From an uncultured Eubacterium sp. (GTDB taxonomy: Bacteria; Bacillota; Clostridia; Lachnospirales; Lachnospiraceae), in the NCBI GenBank assembly GCA_958446835.1, contig CAUCXT010000055.1, positions 1 through 14,427 of the forward strand: a DNA stretch of 14,427 bases. Direction: 5' to 3'. The position numbers and the translations under genes are program-made. Shown here piece after piece: positions 7,204 to 14,427 of this stretch. Numbering within the stretch: position 1 is the stretch's first letter; each line of letters starts with the position of its first letter. The notes beneath the pieces are model-generated. The model was not told the origin of the DNA, searched no databases, and worked only from the letters and a program-made list of their open reading frames with translations.

Positions 7204-9804
7204 TTACTCCACCGGTTTTTCCGTCCTTGCCACAAGTCCCTCCGCAGGGTCGACATCAATCACTATCTCATCCCCTGTGTCAACATTTCCTGAGAGGATA
7301 AGCTTAGCTGAGAGTGTCTCAACCGTCTTTTGAAGATATCTTCTGAGTGGTCTTGCGCCATAAGCAGGGTCATAGCCGTTCTCGACAATAAAGTCCTTTG
7401 CTGCATCTGTGAGACGTATATTTACCTCCCTGTCCGCAAGTCTCTTGTTGAGGTCTGCAACCATGAGGTCGATGATACCTGTTATGTTATCCTTCGTGAG
7501 AGGCTTAAACATGATTATCTCATCAAGTCTGTTTAAAAACTCAGGTCTGAAGCTTGCCCTGAGCTCACTCATAACGGCATTCTCACACTCCTGACTGAAA
7601 TTACCGTTCTCGTCAATACCGTCAAGCATGTGAACGGAACCGATATTTGAGGTAAGAATTATAATTGTATTCTTAAAGTCTACGGTACGTCCCTGTGAAT
7701 CAGTGATACGTCCGTCATCAAGAACCTGTAAGAGCACATTGAATACATCAGGATGTGCCTTCTCAATCTCATCAAAGAGCACAACTGAGTAAGGTTTTCT
7801 TCTGACAGCCTCCGTAAGCTGACCGCCCTCCTCATAGCCTACATATCCTGGAGGCGCTCCGATAAGACGCGATACGGAATATTTCTCCATGTACTCACTC
7901 ATATCAAGTCTCACGATATTTTTCTCATCGTCAAAGAGTGCTTCGGCAAGTGCCTTTGCAAGCTCTGTCTTACCTACACCGGTAGGTCCAAGGAAGAGGA
8001 AGGAACCGATTGGCTTTGATGGATCCTTTATACCTGCCTTAGAACGGATGATTGCCTCGGTAACCTTGGTTACGCCCTCGTCCTGTCCGATAACTCTCTT
8101 GTGGAGTATCTCGTCAAGATGAAGTGTCTTGTTTCTCTCGCTCTCATTAAGCTTAGCCACAGGAATACCTGTCCAACGTGAGATAATCTTCGCAATCTCC
8201 TCGTCGGTAACGCTCTCATGTACAAGTGAAAGCTCCTTCTGCTTTACGATATTCTCCTCAGCCTCTATCTGCTTTTTAAGTTCAGGGAGACGTCCATACT
8301 GAAGCTGTGCTGCCTTCTCAAGGTCATAGTTTCTCTGTGCAAGCTCAATCTGGCGATTCACATCGTCTAACTCCTCACGAAGCTTACTTATGCGGTCAAC
8401 CGCTGCCTTCTCATTGTCCCACTGTGCCTTGCCTGAGGCGAACTGCTCTCTTAATGAGGCAAGCTCTTTCTGGAGATTCTCAAGACGCTCACGGCTTAAG
8501 TTATCGTCCTCCTTCTTAAGTGCTGCCTCCTCAATCTCAAGCTGCATAATCTTACGCTTCAACTCATCAAGCTCTGCCGGCATGGAATCAAGCTCTGTCT
8601 TAATCATCGCACATGCCTCATCCACAAGGTCAATAGCTTTATCAGGCAAAAATCTGTCCGTAATGTATCTGTTAGAAAGTGTAGCCGCTGCAACAAGGGC
8701 ACCGTCTGTAATCTTAACTCCGTGATAGAGCTCATAGCGCTCCTTGATACCACGAAGGATTGATATTGTGTCCTCAACTGTAGGCTCGTCAACCATTACA
8801 GGCTGGAAACGACGCTCAAGGGCTGCATCCTTCTCAATATATTTGCGGTACTCATCAAGTGTGGTTGCACCGATACAGTGAAGCTCACCTCTTGCAAGCA
8901 TAGGCTTTAACATATTGCCTGCATCCATAGCGCCCTCAGTCTTACCTGCGCCGACAATTATATGAAGCTCATCGATGAAGAGGATTATCTTGCCTTCACT
9001 CTTTTTTACCTCCTCAAGAACCGCCTTTAAACGCTCCTCAAACTCACCACGATACTTAGCACCTGCGACAAGTGCGCCCATATCAAGTGAAAACACTGTC
9101 TTATCCTTCAAGCCATCCGGCACATCGCCGCGGACGATACGCTGTGCAAGTCCCTCGACAACTGCGGTCTTACCTACACCAGGCTCACCGATAAGAACAG
9201 GGTTATTCTTCGTCTTACGCGAAAGAATACGAACCACATTTCTTATCTCATTATCCCTTCCTATAACAGGGTCAAGCTTCTGCTGTCTTGCTCTCTCAAC
9301 AAGGTCAACGCCGTACTTCTTTAATGTGTCATAGGTTGCCTCAGGGTTATCGCTTGTTACCTGCTGATTCCCTCTTACGCTCTGTAAAGCTGTGAGGAAT
9401 CTGTCCCTCGTTATTCCATATTCCTTAAAAACAGCCTTCACCGCATTGTTAGGATATGCAATGAGTGTGAGGAAGATATGCTCGACCGATACATACTCAT
9501 CCCCCATCTTCTTAGCCTCGTCCTCTGCGGACACAAGCACCTTATTGAGCGCCTGACTCATCATGAGCTGCACATCACCCGATACCTTAGTCTTCTGCTC
9601 AAGTGCTTTCTTGGCACGCTCTATAAAAGATGGAAGATGTATTCCCATCTTCTCCACAAGCTTAGCAATAAGACTGTCATCTATTGTGAGAAGGGAGTAC
9701 AAAAGATGTTCCTGATCCACTTCCTGATTACCGTATTCATAAGCAAGCTTCTCACAGTTATTGAGAGCTTCCGCTGATTTCTGTGTAAACTTATTAATGT
9801 TCAT
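7204..9804 (-). CDS. clpB: ATP-dependent protein disaggregase ClpB
   Basis: ClpB extracts polypeptides from heat-shock aggregates with DnaK/DnaJ/GrpE. The start at 9804 (MNINKFTQKSAEAL) is chosen because AGGAG lies 8 nt upstream; nine extra in-frame codons further up are in the leader. The 866-residue product has the full layout: Clp N domain with two repeats (about 1-145); NBD1 with Walker A GEPGVGKT (206-213), pore loop KYRGEFE with Y251, Walker B IILFIDELH (273-281) and arginine pair (331-332); a coiled-coil middle domain (about 400-520), which separates ClpB from ClpA and the shorter ClpC; and NBD2 with Walker A GPTGVGKT (606-613), pore loop GYVGYEEGG (Y654) and Walker B VVLFDEIE (674-681). 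Length is normal and no key residue is missing. It stands alone behind a CIRCE operator and ends at the bidirectional terminator. Confidence 0.98.
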   Translation of the reverse strand: MNINKFTQKSAEALNNCEKLAYEYGNQEVDQEHLLYSLLTIDDSLIAKLVEKMGIHLPSFIERAKKALEQKTKVSGDVQLMMSQALNKVLVSAEDEAKKMGDEYVSVEHIFLTLIAYPNNAVKAVFKEYGITRDRFLTALQSVRGNQQVTSDNPEATYDTLKKYGVDLVERARQQKLDPVIGRDNEIRNVVRILSRKTKNNPVLIGEPGVGKTAVVEGLAQRIVRGDVPDGLKDKTVFSLDMGALVAGAKYRGEFEERLKAVLEEVKKSEGKIILFIDELHIIVGAGKTEGAMDAGNMLKPMLARGELHCIGATTLDEYRKYIEKDAALERRFQPVMVDEPTVEDTISILRGIKERYELYHGVKITDGALVAAATLSNRYITDRFLPDKAIDLVDEACAMIKTELDSMPAELDELKRKIMQLEIEEAALKKEDDNLSRERLENLQKELASLREQFASGKAQWDNEKAAVDRISKLREELDDVNRQIELAQRNYDLEKAAQLQYGRLPELKKQIEAEENIVKQKELSLVHESVTDEEIAKIISRWTGIPVAKLNESERNKTLHLDEILHKRVIGQDEGVTKVTEAIIRSKAGIKDPSKPIGSFLFLGPTGVGKTELAKALAEALFDDEKNIVRLDMSEYMEKYSVSRLIGAPPGYVGYEEGGQLTEAVRRKPYSVVLFDEIEKAHPDVFNVLLQVLDDGRITDSQGRTVDFKNTIIILTSNIGSVHMLDGIDENGNFSQECENAVMSELRASFRPEFLNRLDEIIMFKPLTKDNITGIIDLMVADLNKRLADREVNIRLTDAAKDFIVENGYDPAYGARPLRRYLQKTVETLSAKLILSGNVDTGDEIVIDVDPAEGLVARTEKPVE

Positions 9805-9920
9805 AGTGAATACTCCTTTCATTGTAAACATTTTAATCTATAGTCTGTAAAAACATCCGCAATTATTCAATGTAATAAATCTGCTTCACTACATAAGTCC
9901 TTTGCTTCTGTTCTAGCTGT

Positions 9921-9949
9921 AATATAACACGCCTTATTAGCACTGTCAA
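9921..9949 (-). promoter_or_regulatory. SigA promoter of clpB
   Basis: On the minus strand a perfect TTGACA (9949-9944) and TATATT (9926-9921) are separated by exactly 17 nt. Transcription would begin around 9914, giving a leader of about 110 nt before the ATG. I see no riboswitch-like structure in that leader. The -35 lies inside the CIRCE element. Confidence 0.88.
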
Positions 9950-9963
9950 GTCTTGAGTGCTAA
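9937..9963. promoter_or_regulatory. CIRCE element (HrcA operator) of clpB
   Basis: The inverted repeat arms are TTAGCACTG (9937-9945) and GAGTGCTAA (9955-9963), separated by the canonical 9 nt. It matches the CIRCE consensus at 17 of 18 arm positions; the only change is at 9945. HrcA bound here would cover the -35, so clpB is predicted to be derepressed on heat shock when HrcA loses activity. hrcA itself is not in the window. Confidence 0.93.
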
Positions 9964-9996
9964 TTTAATTATAAAAAAAATATAAACTTTGGCAGG

Positions 9997-10037
9997 GTGT
10001 GGTTGGGACAGGGGTCAGGTACATGTCCCAACCACAC
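9997..10037. repeat. Palindromic repeat element, copy A
   Basis: A perfect 14-bp inverted repeat: GTGTGGTTGGGACA (9997-10010) and TGTCCCAACCACAC (10024-10037), with the 13-nt loop GGGGTCAGGTACA. It begins 3 nt downstream of the stop codon of the DUF4143 gene. On that gene's strand a T-rich run follows about 20 nt later, so it may double as a terminator. The core TGGGACA/TGTCCCA and the loop recur at the right end of the window. Confidence 0.9.
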
Positions 10038-10040
10038 GAA

Positions 10041-11366
10041 CTAGAACAAAAACGGCACCATATAAATCGGACGAAGCTTTAACATTCCATCCGAAGAAAC
10101 ATCTTTTTGCGATACCAGATACCTCTCCCCTACGTATTTTGAATATTTTCTCACGAACTCATCAATGGACTCATGCTTCTTCACGGACGATGATTTCACT
10201 TCTATCGGAATAACTTTATCCTTTCTGGTTATCAGAAAGTCTATTTCATAACTGTGCGTGCTGTTCTCTTTTCTCCATGTATGATAATATAGTTCCCTGT
10301 TTTTTGCCGTAAGCATCTGTGCAACTGCATTTTCAAACAAATATCCCAAATCTATATCAAGCTTATCGCTCAACAGTTTTTTGTATATATCACTTCGCAT
10401 TCCATCAGCATCATCAAACAACATTGTGGTAAACAATCCCACATCCGACATGTACAGCTTGAAGCTGTCAATTTTTCTTGTCTGCAAAAGGGCTGCACTT
10501 GGTGCCGCAACATCATAACATGGAAGCACAATTTTATAATCAATCAAATCAAAAAGACGCTCCTCATCCTTCCGCGTCTTCTGTTTCCCTGTTGCCGCAG
10601 TAATCACATATCTTTTCTTTTTCAATGCAAGCTGGCTCGGAACAGACCTGAACATATCAGATAGACGACCTGAGGCGTCAATTTTCTTTAAATCCTCCAA
10701 ATACAAATCTATAATTCTTCTCTTTACCTTATCAACATAATCAAAATTTTTCTTATCAATATAAGCCTCAACAGCCTGCGGCATACCTCCCACAGCCATA
10801 TAAAGCCTGAAATTACGCATAAGGCTTCTGTTAGTCGCATCTCCGACAGCAATCCCGCTGTCACATATCTGTCTTATTATATCCGGATTGTCACCGACAG
10901 CCCACATAAATTCCTCATAATCCATAGGGTACACATTAATTTTGTGTTCCTCCGACGGAATCATAATATCCTTGACATTCTTCTTTATAGAAATTAGCGA
11001 ACCCGTCTCAATATAATCATATCTGCCATCCTTGACCAGATATTTGATTGCCTGTCTTGCTTTTGGATAGAGCTGTATCTCATCAAATATAATCGCCGAA
11101 TTACGCTCATACAATCTGATACCTGTCTCAGCCTGAAGCCGGAGAAAAAATAAATCTGGCTTTGCAATATCCTTAAACACATCCAGCATCTCTTCTGTTA
11201 TATTAGCAAAATCAATCTTTATATATGACCGGTATTCGTTCTTTGCGAACTCCTCTGCAATCGTTGTCTTTCCAACACGGCGCGCCCCTTCCAGCAGACA
11301 CGCATAACTGCCTGCACATTCTGCCTTCCATTCCAACATATCGTCATACGCTTTTCTCTTGAACAT
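10041..11366 (-). CDS. AAA_14 / DUF4143 ATP-binding protein
   Basis: A 441-residue member of a large family of standalone ATPases common in gut Clostridia and Bacteroides, with no settled function. The N-terminal AAA module shows Walker A GARRVGKTT (27-35), Walker B AIIFDEIQ (91-98) and a TGS sensor (121-123). The C-terminal DUF4143 part ends in a PD-(D/E)xK-like core, with E374, D376 and an EVK motif (389-391). That fold is shared with nucleases, but whether it is active here is unknown. ATG at 11366 has GGAGGG 6 nt upstream. The gene is a single unit with its own promoter, an unusual repeat array in front of it and a palindromic element directly behind it. Members of this family are often strain-variable accessory genes; transfer is inferred, not shown. 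Confidence 0.9.
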   Translation of the reverse strand: MFKRKAYDDMLEWKAECAGSYACLLEGARRVGKTTIAEEFAKNEYRSYIKIDFANITEEMLDVFKDIAKPDLFFLRLQAETGIRLYERNSAIIFDEIQLYPKARQAIKYLVKDGRYDYIETGSLISIKKNVKDIMIPSEEHKINVYPMDYEEFMWAVGDNPDIIRQICDSGIAVGDATNRSLMRNFRLYMAVGGMPQAVEAYIDKKNFDYVDKVKRRIIDLYLEDLKKIDASGRLSDMFRSVPSQLALKKKRYVITAATGKQKTRKDEERLFDLIDYKIVLPCYDVAAPSAALLQTRKIDSFKLYMSDVGLFTTMLFDDADGMRSDIYKKLLSDKLDIDLGYLFENAVAQMLTAKNRELYYHTWRKENSTHSYEIDFLITRKDKVIPIEVKSSSVKKHESIDEFVRKYSKYVGERYLVSQKDVSSDGMLKLRPIYMVPFLF

Positions 11367-11389
11367 AACTTCCCTCCTGCCACATAAAA

Positions 11390-11469
11390 TATAGTTTTTT
11401 CAATAATATTTTATCTAAAAAGTATAATTATTTCAATATATTCTGTGGCAAAAAGTATAGTTTTTTCAA
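11390..11469. repeat. Three 14-bp boxes at exact 33-bp intervals before the DUF4143 ATPase gene
   Basis: TATAGTTTTTTCAA occurs at 11390-11403 and identically at 11456-11469. A 12/14 match (TATAATTATTTCAA) sits exactly midway at 11423-11436. The intervals are 33 and 33 bp, close to three helical turns. AT-rich flanks are also similar between units. A perfect 14-bp palindrome TCAAATATATTTGA (11466-11479) overlaps the outermost box, and inverted 7-mers TGCCACA (11378-11384) and TGTGGCA (11444-11450) are 66 bp apart, twice the same interval. Confidence 0.88.
11408..11436 (-). promoter_or_regulatory. Probable promoter of the DUF4143 ATPase gene
   Basis: On the minus strand TTGAAA (11436-11431) is followed after 17 nt by TAAAAT (11413-11408). 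The -35 is part of the middle 14-bp box, and the predicted start site near 11401 falls in the proximal box. Distance from the -10 to the ATG is 41 nt. Confidence 0.6.
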
Positions 11470-11510
11470 ATATATTTGAGAGATGTGCGTTGGTGGCGCC
11501 AACACAAGCC

Positions 11511-13226
11511 CTACTGCGAAACAGTGAATAAGGCATAAAAATATTCTTTCCGCGCCATCAGTTCGTCAAATTTTCCGCTCTCGGTTATCTCACCGTTTTT
11601 TAATACAATTATCTCATCATAGCGCTTCATCTGCGCCTCATCAAGCGTGTGGGTGACAACAATTCTGGTTATATCCGATAAATCCAGAATGTTGTCAGAA
11701 ACCTCGTGTGCCGTCTTAGCGTCCAGCGCGGCTGTCGCCTCATCAACCAACAGTACCGATGATTTTCTTAGGAGACTTCTTGCGATGGAGATACGTTGTT
11801 TTTCACCGCCTGAGAGACTGTTTCCATTTTCTCCGCATAGATAATTCTCGCCCCTCTCTGAAATAAGCTCCTTTAAATGTGCTTTATCTACAGCCCTGTC
11901 AAGCTCAGCCTTGGGAAATTCGCGAAACATGGAAACATTGTCCTTTATGGAGGCATTGAACACAAATACATTCTGCTGTATCAACGACATCATATCGTAC
12001 AAGGATTCCGGTGAAATGTCCGTAAGTTCAACGCCGTCGACCAGTATATTTCCTTTATAATTGGTGTTTGAAGCCATAATCAGATTGAGCAGGGTCGATT
12101 TTCCGCTTCCGCTGCCTCCCACAATAGTGTATGATTTTCCCGCTTCAAATTTTACGGAAATATGATGAAGTATCTCCTTTCCCTCCTCATATCCAAAGCT
12201 CACATCCCTAAGCTCTATTTCTTTTTCGAGTGCCGTGAGCTGCCTGCTTCCTGAGGCTGTGGGATTTTTCTCCAACGCGTCCGCAAGCTTTCCTACCAGA
12301 CCCAAAGCAGCCTTACGGCTTGCCAGCAGTCCGGGCAATGTCGCAACAGGCTGAATCGTAAAATTCATAAGGTTTACAAACATAATTACCGTACCCGGTG
12401 TAAGTCCTCGCCCACTTCTTGCCAGATATGCCCCTGCCAGAAATACACTTAACTGTGCAAATATTCCGGTAACTGCACCAATCATGCCAACCATTCTCTT
12501 AATCCGCTCACATATATATTTTTCATTCTCCAAGGTCTGATTATTTTCCTTAAAAAGCTCAAAAATCTCTTTTTCCGCCTTGAAGCTCTTTACAACCGAA
12601 AAGCCGCTCAGGCAATCGTGCAGTACAGCTGTGAAGCTTTTATTGCAATCGGAAACACGCACCTGTGCAGCCGACAGTCTGTCCCCTGTGAGGAGCGAAG
12701 CTATAAGCGGTAATGTTGTAACACCAATGGCAATCACGGTCAGAAAAGGTGAATAGCAGAACATCATTATAAATGCCCCTGCAAAGGTTACCATCATGGT
12801 AATCATCGCAAGCTGATTGCCCAGATAACTGCTTTCAATAGCTGTGGTGTCATTGGTAAGTGCCGATACATAGGCTGCCGTACTCTCATCGCGGAACGAA
12901 GAAATGCTCTTTCCAACAAGAATATCGAATGCATAGTCCTTGTACTGCTGTACCGCGCGCTTCAGATACCGCGGCTGAGCCATATAATCCAATAATTTTA
13001 ACCCGATATATAAAAAAATAAGTCCTACACATATTATAAGAAGCGTATACAATGGCAGAGCGCTATTCATCCCTGCGGCTGTATCGATAAGCTGCTGTAT
13101 AATCCATGATAAAATAAGACTCAATGAACCTGTTGCCAGCGCTGCGAACACGGACAGCGACAAAGCCGGAATATTTCCCCTGTAAAATTGTGCAATAAGC
13201 TGATTTTTAACACTCGTCTTTTTCAT
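11511..13226 (-). CDS. ABC transporter, fused permease and ATP-binding domains (half-exporter)
   Basis: A 571-residue type IV (exporter-fold) half-transporter that should act as a dimer in the membrane. The N-terminal domain has about six hydrophobic segments (roughly 18-42, 58-78, 138-158, 160-180, 245-268, 278-296). The nucleotide-binding domain carries Walker A GGSGSGKST (370-378), the Q-loop (417-418), signature LSGGE (471-475), Walker B VLLVDE (491-496), D-loop and switch histidine H526. There is no N-terminal C39 peptidase domain, so it is not a leader-cleaving peptide exporter. The substrate cannot be read from sequence; drug, peptide or lipid export are all possible. Its ATG lies inside the end of the upstream XRE gene (20-nt overlap), with GGAGGGGG 10 nt upstream. 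No partner half-transporter gene is adjacent, which points to a homodimer. Confidence 0.95.
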   Translation of the reverse strand: MKKTSVKNQLIAQFYRGNIPALSLSVFAALATGSLSLILSWIIQQLIDTAAGMNSALPLYTLLIICVGLIFLYIGLKLLDYMAQPRYLKRAVQQYKDYAFDILVGKSISSFRDESTAAYVSALTNDTTAIESSYLGNQLAMITMMVTFAGAFIMMFCYSPFLTVIAIGVTTLPLIASLLTGDRLSAAQVRVSDCNKSFTAVLHDCLSGFSVVKSFKAEKEIFELFKENNQTLENEKYICERIKRMVGMIGAVTGIFAQLSVFLAGAYLARSGRGLTPGTVIMFVNLMNFTIQPVATLPGLLASRKAALGLVGKLADALEKNPTASGSRQLTALEKEIELRDVSFGYEEGKEILHHISVKFEAGKSYTIVGGSGSGKSTLLNLIMASNTNYKGNILVDGVELTDISPESLYDMMSLIQQNVFVFNASIKDNVSMFREFPKAELDRAVDKAHLKELISERGENYLCGENGNSLSGGEKQRISIARSLLRKSSVLLVDEATAALDAKTAHEVSDNILDLSDITRIVVTHTLDEAQMKRYDEIIVLKNGEITESGKFDELMARKEYFYALFTVSQ

Positions 13227-14292
13227 TGCCTACTATCCCCCTCCATAATTTTAATAATTCCTCATCATCAATTGCCGCCAATGTAGCTTCAATTCCCATC
13301 ATTGCCGTTGTGCCAAGGTCATCATAGGCATTAGCTTTATCCTTCAATGTAACAAATTTCACACCGCTTATGTCATAATTCGGACACGCATCAAATTTAT
13401 CCGCTATATTTTTTGCCTTTATCAAGGATTTTTCCGCTTCATCAATTTCTCCCGAACACTTCTGCGCCCACGAAATACGCACAAGAAACACACATTCCAT
13501 CTTGTCAAAGAAGCTGATTTTATTCTCATTTTTTAGTCCGGAAAACATCTGTATTCCCCAATTGAGAATTTTTTTCGCAGACTCATAATCTTTTTTCTTA
13601 TAAAATAAATTGAAATAGCCTGTGATGGTGCGGATAAGCGCAACCACATGTCCCAAAAGTGCATTCGCCAGATACTCGTTAGCTTCATCTTCATATCTGT
13701 TTTCAGCCGCCATAATAATTCCAATCAAATCATCATACAGACCACCGGCATTATTTTCCTTCAATATCTCAACCGCCCTATCGCTCTGCCCAAGGCTTAG
13801 CAGAATCTCTGCAATGCTGCCACATAGAACACATTCATTTATCTTCGGGTCGGTGTTCTGTGAAATCAATATCCTGCTGTTTTCATATAACTCCAACGCC
13901 CTGTTTAGGAGAGCCTTTTCGCGCATCTCAATTCCAAATACCATATACAAAACTGCACTATTATATACAACATCAAAGTTGTTGGGATATTTTTTCAAGG
14001 ATTTTTCCGCCTCTGTAAGTCCTTCCCTGTTCTTCTCATGCCGGTAATCCTTCAAACGTTGTACACTTTTTTCGATGTGATTGTCCTTCATCTCATAGCC
14101 TAAAAGCACATCCACCGATGTGTCAAAAAAATCTGCTATCTCCATCACCATATTAAGCTCCGGCTGCGAAAGCCCCGCCTCCCACTTATATACCGCTCCC
14201 GTTGTGACACCTAACACCTCAGCAAGCTGCTCCTGTGTCAGGGAGCGCTGTTTCCGTAAAGTTCTGATGTTCTCAGCCAATCTATTAGTCAT
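13207..14292 (-). CDS. XRE-family transcriptional regulator with TPR-like C-terminal domain
   Basis: A 361-residue protein. Residues about 7-63 form an XRE/Cro helix-turn-helix: TLRKQRSLTQEQLAEVLGV, then TTGAVYKWEAG (30-40) as the turn and recognition helix. Residues about 75-340 are all helical, with TPR-like spacing of Ala, Leu and Tyr (for example around 88-125 and 225-300). This layout resembles regulators that bind small peptides through TPRs, such as the Rgg/PlcR group, but sequence alone does not prove peptide binding and no pheromone gene is visible here. ATG at 14292 has AGGAGG 8 nt upstream. The 20-nt overlap with the ABC exporter gene means they are co-transcribed, and the exporter is its most likely target. 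Confidence 0.9.
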   Translation of the reverse strand: MTNRLAENIRTLRKQRSLTQEQLAEVLGVTTGAVYKWEAGLSQPELNMVMEIADFFDTSVDVLLGYEMKDNHIEKSVQRLKDYRHEKNREGLTEAEKSLKKYPNNFDVVYNSAVLYMVFGIEMREKALLNRALELYENSRILISQNTDPKINECVLCGSIAEILLSLGQSDRAVEILKENNAGGLYDDLIGIIMAAENRYEDEANEYLANALLGHVVALIRTITGYFNLFYKKKDYESAKKILNWGIQMFSGLKNENKISFFDKMECVFLVRISWAQKCSGEIDEAEKSLIKAKNIADKFDACPNYDISGVKFVTLKDKANAYDDLGTTAMMGIEATLAAIDDEELLKLWRGIVGNEKDEC

Positions 14293-14317
14293 GCTGTTTT
14301 CCTCCTGTCTGGCTATG

Positions 14318-14346
14318 ATTATAGCAGACTATCAGCATGACTTGAA
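14318..14346 (-). promoter_or_regulatory. Promoter of the XRE-ABC operon, with a possible operator
   Basis: A perfect TATAAT (14323-14318) preceded by TGC (extended -10), with TTCAAG (14346-14341) 17 nt upstream as a weak -35. An inverted repeat, ATGAC (14337-14341) and GTCAT (14354-14358), brackets the -35 and could be a regulator site, although its arms are only 5 bp. Confidence 0.65.
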
Positions 14347-14395
14347 CACACTGGTCATACAATTATGATGTAGATTTTTATACTGTTGGTATGAG

Positions 14396-14424
14396 TTGGG
14401 ACAGGGGGCTGGTACATGTCCCAG
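14396..14424. repeat. Palindromic repeat element, copy B
   Basis: TGGGACA (14397-14403) and TGTCCCA (14417-14423) flank the 13-nt loop GGGGGCTGGTACA, which matches the loop of copy A at 11 of 13 positions. Wobble and A-T pairs extend the stem a few bases. It has the same orientation as copy A and lies about 50 bp upstream of the -35 of the XRE-ABC operon. The outer arms are shorter than in copy A, and the window ends 3 nt later. Confidence 0.82.
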
Positions 14425-14427
14425 TTA

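Noticed and set aside
9805..9920. Possible RNA regulatory element in the clpB leader
   Set aside because: The ~110-nt leader shows no convincing hairpin set, anti-terminator or known riboswitch pattern by eye.
11484..11503. Hairpin GTTGG/CCAAC after the ABC gene as a terminator
   Set aside because: The stem is short and no T-run follows on the minus strand, so I do not call it; read-through toward the ATPase gene stays possible.
10041..14292. Classical insertion sequence or composite transposon
   Set aside because: No transposase or integrase gene and no target-site duplication is visible; the flanking palindromes are short and in direct orientation.

Overview
The window looks like a chromosomal piece of a low-to-mid G+C Clostridia genome, most likely Lachnospiraceae (Roseburia / Agathobacter / Butyrivibrio type). 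This is inferred from gene content: a DUF4250 small protein, a very large DUF5717-like protein directly behind rarA, strong GGAGG-type ribosome binding sites, and a CIRCE-controlled clpB. All genes are on the minus strand except one 59-residue gene.

Right to left on the minus strand: (i) 14346-11511, an XRE regulator with a TPR-like helical C-terminus overlaps a half-size ABC exporter by 20 nt, under an extended -10 promoter. (ii) 11366-10041, an AAA_14/DUF4143 ATPase, preceded by three 14-bp boxes spaced exactly 33 bp apart that overlap its predicted promoter. (iii) 9963-7204, clpB, behind a CIRCE (HrcA) operator fused to a SigA promoter. (iv) 7169-7111, a long bidirectional terminator separating clpB from the only plus-strand gene, DUF4250 (6874-7053). 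(v) 6692-6441, an intergenic stretch that reads as a decayed protein-coding remnant. (vi) 6388-1, a likely co-oriented cluster: an unrecognised four-TM membrane protein, a membrane-anchored polysaccharide deacetylase, rarA, and a giant cytoplasmic protein that starts with TTG inside the rarA stop region and runs off the left edge (at least 1185 codons).

Two copies of a short palindrome (9997-10037 and 14396-14424) with nearly identical 13-nt loops lie in the same orientation on either side of the DUF4143/ABC/XRE block. They resemble REP-like elements and mark this block as the most accessory-looking part of the window.

The best candidates for something undescribed are the translationally coupled rarA plus giant protein pair, the 33-bp phased operator array in front of the DUF4143 ATPase, and the palindrome-bounded block. 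I see no CRISPR array, tRNA, rRNA, transposase or riboswitch.
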